From contig JAQWPL010000027.1 in NCBI GenBank assembly GCA_029245395.1, forward strand, positions 1 through 64,000: 64,000 nt of DNA, given 5' to 3'. Shown here one piece after another: positions 50,549-61,447 of the stretch. Every line of letters begins with the position of its first letter. The first letter of the stretch is position 1. The notes under the pieces were generated by a model. That model had not been told where the DNA came from, did no database searches, and worked only from the letters and a program-made list of their open reading frames with translations. The translations under genes and the position numbers were made by a program. The stretch is from Gammaproteobacteria bacterium (GTDB lineage: Bacteria > Pseudomonadota > Gammaproteobacteria > Pseudomonadales > Pseudohongiellaceae).

Positions 50549-52624
50549 TTAATCCGCCAACAACTCCGCCGACAAATATTCAGCCACATCATGAGCCTGC
50601 TCCGGTGTCAGTACAAACCGGAACGTAGGCATGGCGTTGCGACCCGTACCCAATACATCAAGGATAAACCCGGTTCCCAGCGCAGAGGTCAGTTCTGCAC
50701 CGCCTCCATGTCCGCCTTCACCGGTTTCACCATGGCAATACACACACGACTGGTTATACACAGTCCGGCCATTGTCCGTATCCGCCACATGGTCTTCGGG
50801 TACATCAATAGCGGTAAGAGTCGGTCCACCACGACCAAAGCGATCCGCTGAAGGTGAATCAGGGACTTCATTGTAATCACCACTCAATGAAAACAACCAC
50901 ACACCATCACCTTTTTTGCCGCCGAACAGACCGCCGCCGGCATAGGTGACAATATACTGTTCACCATCGTGCATGAAGGTACTCACTCCGGAATTAGCCG
51001 GAGCATCCATACGAAATTCCCACAACCGTTCGCCAGTGGCTGCATCCAGGGCGACAATTCTGTCGTCATTACGTCGACCCATAAAGACCAGGCCACCCGC
51101 GGTTACCAACGAACCACTGCGACAACCGTCATTGAACTGTCGCTGCCAGACAAGGCGGTTGGTTTTCAAATCAATGGCAGAATAAACACCACGGCTTTGT
51201 AAGCCAGCACCCACATACGCGCCACCCAAAAACTGGCCTTCAAAGGTAGGTGCTTCAAACTGGCTGGCATCGGCACGGGCCGCATTGGCTGAATCCGTGG
51301 CACAGATATACATGTAATTTGTTACCGGGTCATAGGCACTGGGTGGCCAGTTCACGCCGGCTAAGGGTGTGAAAACACCCGCTTCATAGAAGGGGGTAAA
51401 AATTTTGCCATCATTGACCAGGTCATAGTTCTCCGGGGCGTACTTCACATCGTGTGCCACCAGAGCATCACCGATCACATAGGGTTGGGTCGCGGCAGTG
51501 GCCTGTCGTGGCTCCTGGGGAACAGGGCGCTCCTCAATGCCGATCAGCGGTTCACCGGTGACGCGATCAAGAATATAGACCCAGCCAGTTTTCCCAGCAT
51601 GGGCCAGGCCCTTTCTCATCACGCCGTCATAAGGTGCCTCGAATAAAATGATGGGATTGGGCGCATCGTAATCCCAGATATCATGATGCACTTCCTGAAA
51701 ATGCCAGCGGTATTCCCCTGTATAAACATCCACGGCGAGAATGGAGGCCGTAAATAAATTATCACCAGGGCGCACCGCACCGCCCAGCACAGGGCCGGCA
51801 TTGCCGGTGGAGAAATACAGCATGCCTAATTCTGGATCCAGGGCAGGGGTATGCCAGACAGGAGCGCCGCCCCATTGCCAGACGTCGTTATCCTCGGGCC
51901 AGGTGTCGCTGCCGAATTCGCCCGGGGCAGGAATGGTATAGAAGGTCCAGATTTCAGAACCGTCATCGACATCGTAGGCTTTAACGCGACCGCGCGTGCC
52001 AAGGTCGCCCCCGGAGTAGCCAGTAATGACCATGCCATCATAATAAAGCGGTGCGGCAGTCAGGCTGTAACCAGCTTCGGGCAGGACATCCTGGATTTCC
52101 CAGACGATCTCGCCAGTGAGCTGATCCAGGGCAATCAGTTTGGCATCCACCTGGCCAATAAAGACCTTGCCTTCACCCAGCGCCACACCACGGCTGACCC
52201 AGCCGCAGCAGACAAAAGCATCATCTTCCGTCAGGCCAGAACGGTATTCCCACAGGATCTCTCCTGACTCCACACTGATGGCAAACACATCATCCTGGCT
52301 GGTGATGATGTAAATCACACCGTCGTACACAATAGGCTGGGCCTGGTTGTTATGGCGAAACTCGAGGGCGGAATCCACACCAATGCGTCTGGCACCTTTC
52401 AGATCAGCCACATTATCGCGGTTGATCAGATTCAGAGGGGAATAGCGTTGATTGTCTACCGTGCCACCGTTGGTGATCCAGCCATCTTCCTGTGGTGTTG
52501 TTAGTTCTTCCACAGAAAAGGCCGGAGCAGGGTTGATGGCTTGTGCGGCGAGCACAGGAGTCATCGAAAACGAGATAACTGCAAAGATGAGTGTTACAAC
52601 AATTTTGTGAAAGGTGTTAAACAT
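50549..52624 (-). CDS. PQQ-dependent quinohemoprotein dehydrogenase with C-terminal cytochrome c
   Basis: A 691-aa periplasmic enzyme of the quinohemoprotein alcohol dehydrogenase group. ATG after AGGGGAAAAA; signal peptide ends VLAAQ. The propeller has the vicinal disulfide Cys pair CCGW (C159-C160), the calcium-ligand Asn in STGNAGP, and HHDIWDYDAPNP with the catalytic Asp. The C-terminal heme c site is CVYCH, followed by an axial Met in MPTFRF. It should oxidise primary alcohols and pass electrons internally to heme. No pqq biosynthesis genes lie in this window. Confidence 0.92.
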   Translation of the reverse strand: MFNTFHKIVVTLIFAVISFSMTPVLAAQAINPAPAFSVEELTTPQEDGWITNGGTVDNQRYSPLNLINRDNVADLKGARRIGVDSALEFRHNNQAQPIVYDGVIYIITSQDDVFAISVESGEILWEYRSGLTEDDAFVCCGWVSRGVALGEGKVFIGQVDAKLIALDQLTGEIVWEIQDVLPEAGYSLTAAPLYYDGMVITGYSGGDLGTRGRVKAYDVDDGSEIWTFYTIPAPGEFGSDTWPEDNDVWQWGGAPVWHTPALDPELGMLYFSTGNAGPVLGGAVRPGDNLFTASILAVDVYTGEYRWHFQEVHHDIWDYDAPNPIILFEAPYDGVMRKGLAHAGKTGWVYILDRVTGEPLIGIEERPVPQEPRQATAATQPYVIGDALVAHDVKYAPENYDLVNDGKIFTPFYEAGVFTPLAGVNWPPSAYDPVTNYMYICATDSANAARADASQFEAPTFEGQFLGGAYVGAGLQSRGVYSAIDLKTNRLVWQRQFNDGCRSGSLVTAGGLVFMGRRNDDRIVALDAATGERLWEFRMDAPANSGVSTFMHDGEQYIVTYAGGGLFGGKKGDGVWLFSLSGDYNEVPDSPSADRFGRGGPTLTAIDVPEDHVADTDNGRTVYNQSCVYCHGETGEGGHGGGAELTSALGTGFILDVLGTGRNAMPTFRFVLTPEQAHDVAEYLSAELLAD

Positions 52625-52715
52625 TTTTTCCCCTGGTAAATCTGCAATGTCTGAATTTAAATAAAACTGCAACAGATAATTATAGCCAACATATTCTCTG
52701 GCTACCCACCTGTAA

Positions 52716-53189
52716 TCAATTTTTTTTCTTGAACACAATATCCTGTATTTTTTTTAACGCGTCCATATTGGCGCGGTGGAATTGGGCAATTTTTTCACTT
52801 TGATCTTCTGACAATAGTTCAGGAAAATTATCCCTGAACTCTTGCTGTTGCTGTTGGAAAAAATTCAGGGATTTATCGAAAAAATCAACAAAATGGCGCT
52901 GGGTATCCTGACTGTGAAAGCGGATAAAGGATTTCAAGTTGTCCGTTGAAAACAGCGCGCTCTGTGTAGACTCCTGTTCGATAATCAATTGCAGCAGCAC
53001 ATGGCGGGTAACATCCTCACCGCTTTTACTGTCGATAACAATAAACGGCTCTTGTGCCACCACCATGTCACGAATATCTTCCAGTTTGATGTACTGACTT
53101 GTTTGAGTGTCATAAAGCCGCCGGTTGGGGTATTTTTTGATAACACGGATATCATCATCCATACCAATGGCATTATCTTCGTCTTTCAT
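52716..53189 (-). CDS. phaR: Polyhydroxyalkanoate synthesis repressor PhaR
   Basis: A 157-aa PHA-sensing repressor. The N-terminal DNA-binding domain is RVIKKYPNRRLYDTQTSQYI, followed by the PHA accumulation-regulator region (LLQLIIEQE, SLNFFQQQQQEF). It binds PHA granules and represses phasin genes, so this organism probably stores PHA. No phaC or phaP is adjacent. The ATG at MKDEDNA is preferred; a TTG four codons earlier is possible. Confidence 0.92.
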   Translation of the reverse strand: MKDEDNAIGMDDDIRVIKKYPNRRLYDTQTSQYIKLEDIRDMVVAQEPFIVIDSKSGEDVTRHVLLQLIIEQESTQSALFSTDNLKSFIRFHSQDTQRHFVDFFDKSLNFFQQQQQEFRDNFPELLSEDQSEKIAQFHRANMDALKKIQDIVFKKKN

Positions 53190-53255
53190 GCCTTCCCCCA
53201 ATAAAAGATCACTTTAGTCTGAATATTTTGTTGCTCTGAAATTTTTGCGTTAATA

Positions 53256-53287
53256 TTTTTAGCCTTCAGCCTTCAGCTTTCAGCTAT
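53256..53287. repeat. Heptamer array after the gabD stop codon
   Basis: The plus strand reads TTTTTAG, CCTTCAG, CCTTCAG, CTTTCAG, CTATTTA in strict 7-bp phase. On the minus strand this directly follows the gabD stop codon, exactly as the array at 50514 follows the PQQ dehydrogenase stop. Confidence 0.7.
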
Positions 53288-54741
53288 TTATCAAGCCCAC
53301 CCATACACAAATATTTAATCTCCAAATAATCCAGGATCCCGTACTTGGAGCCTTCCCGCCCAGTACCGGACTGCTTCACCCCACCAAAGGGCGCAGCCGC
53401 ATTGGAAATCAATCCCTCATTAATACCCACCATGCCGTACTCCAGAGCCTCTGAGACACGCCAGATACGACCGATGTCGCGGGTGTATAAATAAGACGCC
53501 AGTCCAAACACGGTGTCGTTAGCAATGGCGATGGCCTCTTCTTCGGTGTCAAAGCGGATCAGTGGGGCAATCGGGCCGAATATTTCATCAGCTGCCACGG
53601 TCATTTTCATAGTGACCTCAGACAATATGGTGGGTTCAAAGAAACAGGCGCCAAGATCGCTGCGCTTGCCACCGGCAACCAGGTTTGCCCCGGCGTCGAC
53701 AGCTTCTGCCACTAGTCCCTCCATGGCATCTGCTGCCTGAGCGTTCACCAGAGGACCGATTGTGACGCCGTCCTGGGTACCATCTCCCATTCTGAAATCT
53801 TTAACACGATTGGCTAGTTTCTCAGCGAACTCGTCGTAAATAGTGGCCTGTACCAGGAAGCGGTTGCTGCACACACAGGTCTGGCCCGCATTGCGGTATT
53901 TCGATGCCAGGGCGCCTTCAATGGCCGCGTCGATGTCGGCATCTTCAAACACAATAAAAGGCGCATTGCCGCCTAGCTCCATGCTGGTGCGCTTGATTGT
54001 CGGGGCGCATTGCTCCATGAGTGTGGCACCAACCCCGGTTGAGCCGGTAAAAGACAGTTTGTTAATACGCGGATCCTCGCAAATGATTTTGCCGAAGTCT
54101 CTGGAGCGTGTGCCGACTACCACATTGAACACACCGGCAGGTACGCCAGCTTCTTCTGCCAACACAGCCATGGCCAGTGCTGACATCGGTGTTTCCTTGG
54201 CTGGTTTGCTGAGCACGGTGCATCCAGCAGCCAGTGCAGGGGCCACCTTGCGGATAAGCATTGAATTGGGAAAATTCCAGGGGGTAATAGTCGCCACCAC
54301 GCCAATGGGCTGTTTGATGACCACAATGCGCTTGTCTGCAGACGGTCCGGGGATAGTATCCCCATAGACACGTTTGGCTTCCTCGGCAAACCACTGCACA
54401 TAGCTGGCGCCGTAAGCTATTTCACCGCGCGCTTCCGCCAGCGGTTTGCCCTGCTCCTGTGTGAGGATCAGAGCCAAGTCATCCTGATACTCCATCAACA
54501 GTTCATACCAGCGGCGCAAAATGACAGCTCGCTCATCGGCAGTTTTAGCCCGCCATGCGGGCAGGGCAGCATTCGCTGCGGCAATAGCAGCTTCCATATC
54601 GTCATCGCAGGCATCAATTAGCGTTTTAATCGTGCTGCCATCGGCAGGGTTATGGACATCGAAGGTCGCCTCACCTTCGTTGTGCCATGCGCCGTTGATG
54701 TAGCTGCCGTCTTTGATAAGGAAATCTGCGTTGCTGGTCAT
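53284..54741 (-). CDS. gabD: NAD(P)-dependent succinate-semialdehyde dehydrogenase
   Basis: A 485-aa aldehyde dehydrogenase of the GabD group, oxidising succinate semialdehyde to succinate. Motifs in order: ITPWNFPNSMLIRKVAPALA, FTGSTGVGATL, the catalytic Glu in MELGGNAPFIVFEDAD, and the nucleophile Cys in NAGQTCVCSNRF. The C-terminus GREGSKYGILDYLEIKYLCMGG fits GabD. The ATG at MTSNADF is chosen; an upstream in-frame codon would add 13 residues. No gabT is adjacent. Confidence 0.93.
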   Translation of the reverse strand: MTSNADFLIKDGSYINGAWHNEGEATFDVHNPADGSTIKTLIDACDDDMEAAIAAANAALPAWRAKTADERAVILRRWYELLMEYQDDLALILTQEQGKPLAEARGEIAYGASYVQWFAEEAKRVYGDTIPGPSADKRIVVIKQPIGVVATITPWNFPNSMLIRKVAPALAAGCTVLSKPAKETPMSALAMAVLAEEAGVPAGVFNVVVGTRSRDFGKIICEDPRINKLSFTGSTGVGATLMEQCAPTIKRTSMELGGNAPFIVFEDADIDAAIEGALASKYRNAGQTCVCSNRFLVQATIYDEFAEKLANRVKDFRMGDGTQDGVTIGPLVNAQAADAMEGLVAEAVDAGANLVAGGKRSDLGACFFEPTILSEVTMKMTVAADEIFGPIAPLIRFDTEEEAIAIANDTVFGLASYLYTRDIGRIWRVSEALEYGMVGINEGLISNAAAPFGGVKQSGTGREGSKYGILDYLEIKYLCMGGLDK

Positions 54742-54952
54742 GATGTACTGCCAATTGGGAATGGGGGGGTTATATTGCACTGCACAAAAGTGAAAATCAA
54801 TGGATTATTCCATAATTCCTGACCTTAATGATGAGGCTAAAACTGACTGCCAAAAGCTTTCTTTGTTGCGACTTGCCAGGTTGCAGTTCCGGTGATAGTG
54901 TAATTTCCTTACTTTCAATTTTGTTACTCTCTCTTTCTTAAGGAGATCTGGA

Positions 54953-57900
54953 ATGTCACTTTATAAATCCCTTGCAGCATTTAGCGGTCTGGCACTTATT
55001 AGCCTGGCGGCTCCAGTTACTGCCCAAATTATGAATTATCCTGCCAGCGACCAGCTCGGCGCGGAAGATATCTGGCAGAACCCGACTTTTGTCGGAGGTA
55101 TAACGAACGGTGGTACTGCCGCCTTCAGTGAATGGTGAAACGGTGTCGCGGCGCTGGACAGTGCCAACAACCGATTAATTACCAATTCAGTCAATGAAAT
55201 CCGAATTTATCAGCTAGATGAAGAAGGCCTGCCTGCTTCCCGGGTAGCTGAATATGTCATTGGTGCGCCGAGCCGTGCTGGCCGAGGGCGTCATTCACCC
55301 GGTTTAACCACACGCTCTGAAGGAGCCTTTCTCAATGGCTTTGCCTATGATGAGGTCTATCATCGCCTTTTTGTCAGGGACAGCACAGTCAATGCCTGGC
55401 AGCCCAGGGGCCGAGTGCTGGTCTTTGATGTACATCCGGACAGGATAGAGGACGGACCTGACGCCATTGCTGTATTGGGCCAGCCGGATTTTTCCTCCTA
55501 TGTGATGGGCGGTACTGGAGCCAGTGAAATGGGCTCCATTGATCAGGAGGCGCTGGATGAAAAAAATCAACGCCTGTTTATAACCGATCGAGCCAATAAC
55601 CGAATTATGGTGTGGGATATCCATCCTGATCGCCTGACTGAAAGCCCGGAGGCCATAGCTGTTTTGGGCCAAGCGGATTTTCTCAGCAACACACCTGGGG
55701 CCGGGGATGCTGCTTTTAATCGACCCGGTGAGCTTTATTATCATGAGGAATCCGACCGTCTGTTTGTTACTGATATGGGCAATCATCGCATTCTGGTATT
55801 CAATGCCGCTCCGGAAAACCTTGAAAATGGGTTGTCCGCCGACCTGGTACTGGGGCAGGCTGATTTTCAATCTGTGGGTCCTGGCACCTCTTCCAGTCGA
55901 TTTGATGCGCCTTCGGATATGGCTTTTGATGAAGCGTTTAACCGGCTGTTTGTAATTGATGGCGGAGGTGCCGGTGGGTTTTCCTCAGCATCAAGTGGCC
56001 GCCAGCGCGTTCTGGTCTTCGCTGCAGATGTTGATGAACTTGGATCGGGTGCCAGCGCACTCCATGTCCTGGGTCAGCCCGATTTCACCACGCGGCAGCC
56101 TCGTCTCAGTGCGAAGAAATGGACAGAAGGTCTTGAAATAGAAGAAAGCACCCAGCGTTTGTTTGCTAATGAAGGGGACCGCATGCTGGTTTTCGACATC
56201 CATCCAAACCGGCTGGAGAATAATCCTGATGCAAACAACTTGTTGTTTGAAGAGGAGTGGGAAAGTGGTGTGAATGATGTCGGTGGACTGGGCATGGTTA
56301 GCAGGACTGTCGAAACAGCAGTCAAAGTACCGATTTTGAATCCGGTCACACAGAAAATGTATACCTCCACCTCTTATACGGGTCGCAACGCCATCTCTAT
56401 CTGGGACATTTCACGGGAGGGCCTGCTTGAAACAGGCTCGCCAGTTACTGATGTGCTGGGTCAGTATGACTGGGCTGGCAACGTGGACTTCACACAACGC
56501 TCGGCCCATGGTCGACAGAATGACCGCTGGATGTATCCTAGGGGAGTAGCTCTGGATCCGCTCGACCACAGACTGTTTGTTAATGATCAGTATTTGCACC
56601 GCGTACTGGTGTTCGACCTGGACGACGAAAACCGTCCACTGGATCGCAAAGCCGATATTTTTCTTGGCCAGCCAGATGCATGGGCAAGCCAGATCCAGCC
56701 AATTTCCGCGCGCAGTATGAACATCCCCCTGGCCCTTGCCTACGATACCGCTGGTAAGCAGCTTTTTGTCGCCGATGGAGGCAATAACCGCGTGCTTGTC
56801 TACGATGCAGATCCCGAGCGACTTGAATCTTTTGACGCAGCCGTGGCAGTAATTGGCCAGCCTGATTTCATCTCGACCGGACGCAATACAGGCGTGGACA
56901 AAATCGATATGGGCGTGGGATACGGCAGGGGGATCATGTCCACCACGCCACTACCTATGGGATTTGCTGTAGATACTGTCAGCAACAGGTTGTTCCTGGC
57001 TGATGGGGCTAATAACCGTGTGGTTGTCTATGATATTGGTGAAGGGGAGGTGCAAACGGGTATGTCAGCTTCCGCTGTCATTGGCCAGCCCGACTTTCTA
57101 GCCAATGGCGTAAATACGGATACCGCCGGGCTGAATACGCCAAGTGGTCTGGATTATGATCCTGACACGGGACGATTGTTTGTTGCTGATGGCATGAACA
57201 GCCGGGTCCTGGTGTTCAATGCGGCAGAAGGTGAAATTGTTCCCGGTCAGCAGGCTGACATTGTTATAGGCCAGTCAGATTTCAATACCGTGACGCCTAC
57301 ACGCCTGGATACCAGTACTCTGGATGAAGAAACTGCCAAACGCGGTTTCAGGATGCCCAGTGGTATTGCCTACGACCAGGTGCGACAGGAACTCTATGTT
57401 AACGACAAGGGCAATGATCGGGTGCTGGTATTTGATGCGGCGTCGGAGCAGATGGAAAACGGCATGGCCGCAAAAGGGGTTATTGGCCAGCCGGATTTTG
57501 TCACGCGAATTCCCGGATTTGGTGAACAGGAGCAAATAAATGATCCGCGCCAGATTGCATTTGACGGGGAGAATCGTCGCCTTTATGTGACCGATTCCTA
57601 TTCTGCCCGCTTGATGATGTTTGATATGCCCCGTTCAGATCGCGAAGTAATGCTGCCGGGTAATGGGTTGAAGAAATACACTACCCTCGATGCCTGGAAT
57701 AACCGGCCACAACTGGAAAACGAGAAGCTGGGTATGCCAAAACCTGACAGTCGCGAATCCTGGCGTGCAGAAATTGATGTAGCTGGCTCAGCACCGGGCA
57801 CCATACTGGTGTATTACAACACCCGTCAGGAAATGGACCCTGTGGCCTTGCGCCGAAGTCGTATCCTGATCAGTGAAACGACTATACCTTCATCAGAACC

Positions 57901-59113
57901 GCAGGCTTCTGTGCTGCATTACGCGATGGAAGGTTCACAAACAAAGAGTCGGGTCGTGGTCAGTAATCCTTATGCTGAACCGGTTCAGGTAAATTTTAGC
58001 TTGAGCTTACAGGAACAAGATGAAGAGGCAGGGCAGGTTTCTGAATTTCTCTCTGTTGGAACAGCTTCAAGCAGTGAATTTGAGACTAGCCGTACCCTGG
58101 CAGGGAAAGGCCAGTTCACTATGACCTTAAGTGAGCTTTTCGCTGAACAATTAAATGGCGCAGGATCATTGCAAGTATCTGGTGAGCAACCAGTAGCGTC
58201 CTATGTACTGCAGGAAACCAGAACCACCAGGGATGAAACACTGCTAACCAGCAGTCCGGGAGGCCCTGCTGTGCAAGATGCTGAAATGGCAGCCATCACC
58301 GGTCTTAAATGGGGCGGCGGCTACAGCACTGAGCTGGTGCTGCTAAACCCCCATGAAAATACCATCAGCGGTGAAGTGGCATTCTTTGATCCAAGTGGCG
58401 ATGGAGTTGAAATCATTGGCGCGAATACCAACCGACTGGTCTATGAAATCGCTCCTGGAGAAAGGTTTCATCTGCGCCAGAACGCATCAGCGATCTGGCC
58501 GCAACAAGCCTATGTAGTCATTGAATCTGATGATCCAATGCCTTCAGGGGGCGCAGTGTTAAGTCTGTGGAACCAGTCATTGCTGGTCTCTCGTACGAAC
58601 ATTCCATTGCGTGCTACTACCCATTATGCATGGGTACCGGTGGATACAGAGCCTTCTCTTATTCGCCACGGTAAGTCTCGCATGAACTTTAGTGTAGCCA
58701 ATCCGACACGTTCGCCAGCTACTCTGCGCTTTATTTTATTTAATGCCCAGGGTGAGGAAAATAGCCGTTATGAGCAGATTCTGCCACCTTACGAAGAGTT
58801 GGAACTGAGCCTGGCAAACATGTTTAATGTCCAGCAATTTGAAGGCGTTATACGCCTTTGGAGTGATGCCCTGGTGGCAGTTAATGCAACACGTCTGACG
58901 GAGTCGCTACGCCGTGAGCCGGTGCTGAACCAGATCGGATATGTTACTGAAGAGGAGCTGTCTGGCTTGCAGCAGGTGGAATTGCCGGGCCTGTACAATG
59001 GCGCAGGGCTTGCTACTGAAGTGATGATGATTAACCCACGGGATGCAGCAGTGAATGCTTCCTGGCGTTTCTTTTCAGCAGAAGGTGATGTGAAAGAAAT
59101 TACCCTTAGGTAG
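54953..59113 (+). pseudogene. Large NHL-repeat secreted protein with an internal stop codon
   Basis: One frame of 1386 codons. It starts with a ribosome site (AAGGAGA) and a signal peptide (AAFSGLALISLAAPVTAQ), then is interrupted by TGA at 55136-55138 (context SEW-stop-NGVAALDSANNRL, itself an NHL strand). Beyond it are at least nine NHL-type blades marked by VLGQPDF or VIGQPDF and NRLFVTD-like strands, to about residue 850. A C-terminal beta-sandwich part of about 450 residues follows. No good start exists soon after the stop, so the product would be a 61-aa stub unless the stop is read through or is an error. Confidence 0.75.
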
Positions 59114-59116
59114 GAT

Positions 59117-59183
59117 ATGCGGATCACCCTGCCCAGGGTGTCCGCATGTTTCAGTGGTTGCCACAAAAGATGGCAACCACTGA
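59117..59183. terminator. Two hairpins between convergent genes
   Basis: The first is ATGCGGA/TCCGCAT with an inner CACCCT/AGGGTG (59117-59147). The second is a 13-bp perfect stem, TCAGTGGTTGCCA / TGGCAACCACTGA (59151-59183), with a 7-base loop. They lie between the NHL gene and pntB, which converge, so they can end transcription from both sides although T-tracts are poor. Confidence 0.6.
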
Positions 59184-59190
59184 TAATATA

Positions 59191-60279
59191 TTATTCAAAT
59201 TCGCGGATCATTTTTCCAATAGATTCTTTGGCATCACCGAAAAGCATCCGTGTGTTCTCCCCAAAGAATAACGGATTATCGACCCCAGCAAAGCCGGACG
59301 CCATGGAACGCTTGAGAACGAATACTGTCCTGGCATAATCGACGTTTATAATTGGCATGCCGTAAATCGGGCTGCTTTCCATTTCTCGAGATGCAGGATT
59401 AACGACATCATTGGCGCCAATAACGATAGCCACATCCATTAACTCCATCCGGGGATTGATGTCATCCATTTCAATCAGTTGATCATAAGGAACATCTGCT
59501 TCAGCAAGTAATACATTCATATGTCCGGGCATGCGTCCTGCGACAGGGTGGATCGCATAACTGACTTCGCATCCATTCTCCTCCAGCAATTCCTGTAATT
59601 CTTTTACCACATGCTGGGCTTGTGCTACTGCCATACCATAACCTGGTACGACGACTACTTTACTGGCTGCTTCGAGAATATAATAAGCATCCTCTGCCAG
59701 GATTGGATTTATCTCCCCTTCAATTTTTTCCAGAGTAGTTGATACAGCGCCAAAACCACTGAACAGCACATTACCTAGCGATCTATTCATAGCCTTACAC
59801 ATAATATTGGTAAGAATAATTCCTGTTGCACCTACCAGCGAGCCCGCAACAATAAGTATATTATTGTTAATCGCAAAACCTGCAGCACAGGCAGCCAGGC
59901 CTGAATAACTGTTGAGTAGGGAAATAACAACTGGCATGTCTGCCCCACCAATAGGAATAACCGCCATGACTCCAAACAGGAATGAAAGTCCAATCAAGGC
60001 ATAGAGATAGGTAGTATTTGCTGGATCATTAGTAAACATCACACCAAGAGTGATTATGGCCAGTAACAGGATGCTGTTAACTACTCGTTGACCTGAAAAT
60101 AAATAAGGTTTCCCAGGGATTGTCTCGCTTAGTTTCGCCCAGGCAATAAGACTGCCGGTGAAAGTTACGCCACCAATCAATATCGAAAGAATTATAGTTA
60201 CAATCGTAAAAGAGGTATTGCCTGATAAATATAAAAGGGTCAGGCGCCTATTAATGCGGTCGAAGGATTTATCAGACAA
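59191..60279 (-). pseudogene. pntB: pntB (transhydrogenase beta subunit), N-terminal part missing
   Basis: The frame encodes the later part of the proton-translocating transhydrogenase beta subunit: SILIGGVTFTGSLIAWAKL, GGADMPVVISLLNSYSGLAA, then the NADPH-binding domain with VVVPGYGMAVAQAQH, HPVAGRMPGHMNVLLAEA and GANDVVNP. About 125 residues, including the first four membrane helices, are missing relative to E. coli PntB. The first roughly 24 residues here read nonsense that is antisense to a photolyase fragment. pntA is also absent. The product cannot be a working PntB. Confidence 0.85.
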
Positions 60280-60933
60280 ATTCTTGGTTGGCGTGAGTAT
60301 GTCCGTGGTATGTATTGGGCGTATATGCCCGAATACAAAAAGAGAAATGGACTTAATGCGGATTGGCCACTGCCAGCCTTTTATTGGGATGAAAAGCTTA
60401 CAGATATGCGGTGTTTAAAAGAAGCCGTCCGGAACACGCGCGAGCATGCATATGCGCATCATATTCAAAGACTGATGGTGACAGGTAACTTTGCACTCAT
60501 TTCAGGATTCCGTGTAAGTGATGTCACTGAGTGGTATTTGGCAGTTTATGCCGATGCCTTTGAGTGGGTAGAATTACCGAATACACTCGGTATGGCCCTG
60601 TTTGCAGACGATGGGCTGATGGGGTCAAAACCCTATTGTGCCAGCGGCAAATACATAGATCGAATGAGTAATTACTGCAAGGGATGTGTGAATTCAGTCA
60701 AGTCTGTTGATACTGCTGATGCCTGCCCAATGAATTATCTGTATTGGGACTTTTTGGCTACGCACCGTGATGTGTTTTCCAGCAATCCCAGAATGGCCAT
60801 GGTGCTAAAAAACTTAGACCGTATGGATGCAGAAAAATTAACGCGGGTCAGACAGTTAGCAGAGGCCTTCAAGGCGCGTGTCGAAGCCACAGGGTCGGAT
60901 CGTCAGCCAGATACACAAGGGCCATTGCTATGA
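60235..60933 (+). pseudogene. FeS-type photolyase (PhrB-like), only the C-terminal half
   Basis: The frame opens after a TAA and begins within the conserved INAVEGFIRQILGWREYVRG motif of the iron-sulfur (6-4) photolyase group. It continues with YAHHIQRLMVTGNFAL, YADAFEWVELPNT, the cluster Cys in YCKGC and CPMNYLYWDFL. The N-terminal half is gone. The remaining start overlaps the false start of the truncated pntB on the other strand. The stop overlaps the next ATG (ATGA). Confidence 0.85.
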
Positions 60934-61094
60934 AACGCCACGGGCGAACTGTAAAAAAGTCAGAACTCCCGGAAAAAATCTGTCCAGTCTGCGTTCGACC
61001 CTTTGTATGGCGAAAAAAGTGGGAGCGTGACTGGGGTAATGTCATCTACTGTTCAGACAAATGTCGTTGTGCAGGAAAAAGTCTTGCCAGTTGA
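60930..61094 (+). CDS. DUF2256 cysteine-rich small protein
   Basis: A 54-aa basic protein: ELPEKICPVCVRPFVWRKKW, then YCSDKCR. The CxxC and CxxxC pairs suggest a zinc site. DUF2256 proteins are commonly found beside photolyase/cryptochrome genes, as here. It appears intact, although both flanking photolyase-family genes are broken. Its ATG overlaps the preceding stop. Confidence 0.85.
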   Translation: MKRHGRTVKKSELPEKICPVCVRPFVWRKKWERDWGNVIYCSDKCRCAGKSLAS

Positions 61095-61095
61095 G

Positions 61096-61317
61096 GTGAT
61101 CGTTTGGTTGGTGCGCGATACTCTGAGGCTGTATGACAATCCAGCCTTGGTGTTGGCCTGTAATCAGGCAATGCAGCGCGGTGCTGCGCTAATTCCACTG
61201 GTATGCCTTGAACCCAGACGGTGGGCTGATCAGCAATTTGGTTTGCCTCGGATTGGCCTGATGCTCAAGGGGATGAAAAAGAAACGCTCACCGTGTGAAC
61301 CTATCCCCGACGTTTGA
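61096..61317 (+). pseudogene. Cryptochrome/photolyase N-terminal stub
   Basis: About 74 residues match the start of a cryptochrome-DASH or photolyase: VIVWLVRDTLRLYDNPALV, then ALIPLVCLEPRRW and FGLPRIGLMLKGM. The frame stops within the first subdomain, right before a terminator. Nothing of the FAD domain remains. The start is probably GTG overlapping the DUF2256 stop region. Confidence 0.7.
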
Positions 61318-61320
61318 GTG

Positions 61321-61352
61321 GCAGACTCCCCTAAAAGGGGAGTCTGCTTTTT
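61321..61352 (+). terminator. Strong rho-independent terminator
   Basis: A 12-bp perfect stem, GCAGACTCCCCT / AGGGGAGTCTGC, with an AAA loop followed by TTTTT. It lies right after the cryptochrome stub, so it probably closed the original photolyase operon. Confidence 0.93.
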
Positions 61353-61447
61353 CCTGTTAAATGTTCTCAATGTGAAATTAGAGCTCATATCACGTATGCT
61401 TTCACTAACAGATATATTTAATTTGAAGAATATTAGCGGAGAAAATA

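Noticed and set aside
53843-54367. 174-codon plus-strand frame inside gabD
   Set aside because: Antisense to conserved aldehyde dehydrogenase motifs, with no start signals.
55136-55138. TGA as selenocysteine in the NHL gene
   Set aside because: The protein is a propeller without redox features, no SECIS-like hairpin is evident right after the codon, and another gene here is broken by a TAA as well.
61003-61095. Start of the cryptochrome stub at an ATG inside the DUF2256 gene
   Set aside because: The first 30 or so residues are an out-of-frame reading of DUF2256; cryptochrome similarity begins only after its stop.
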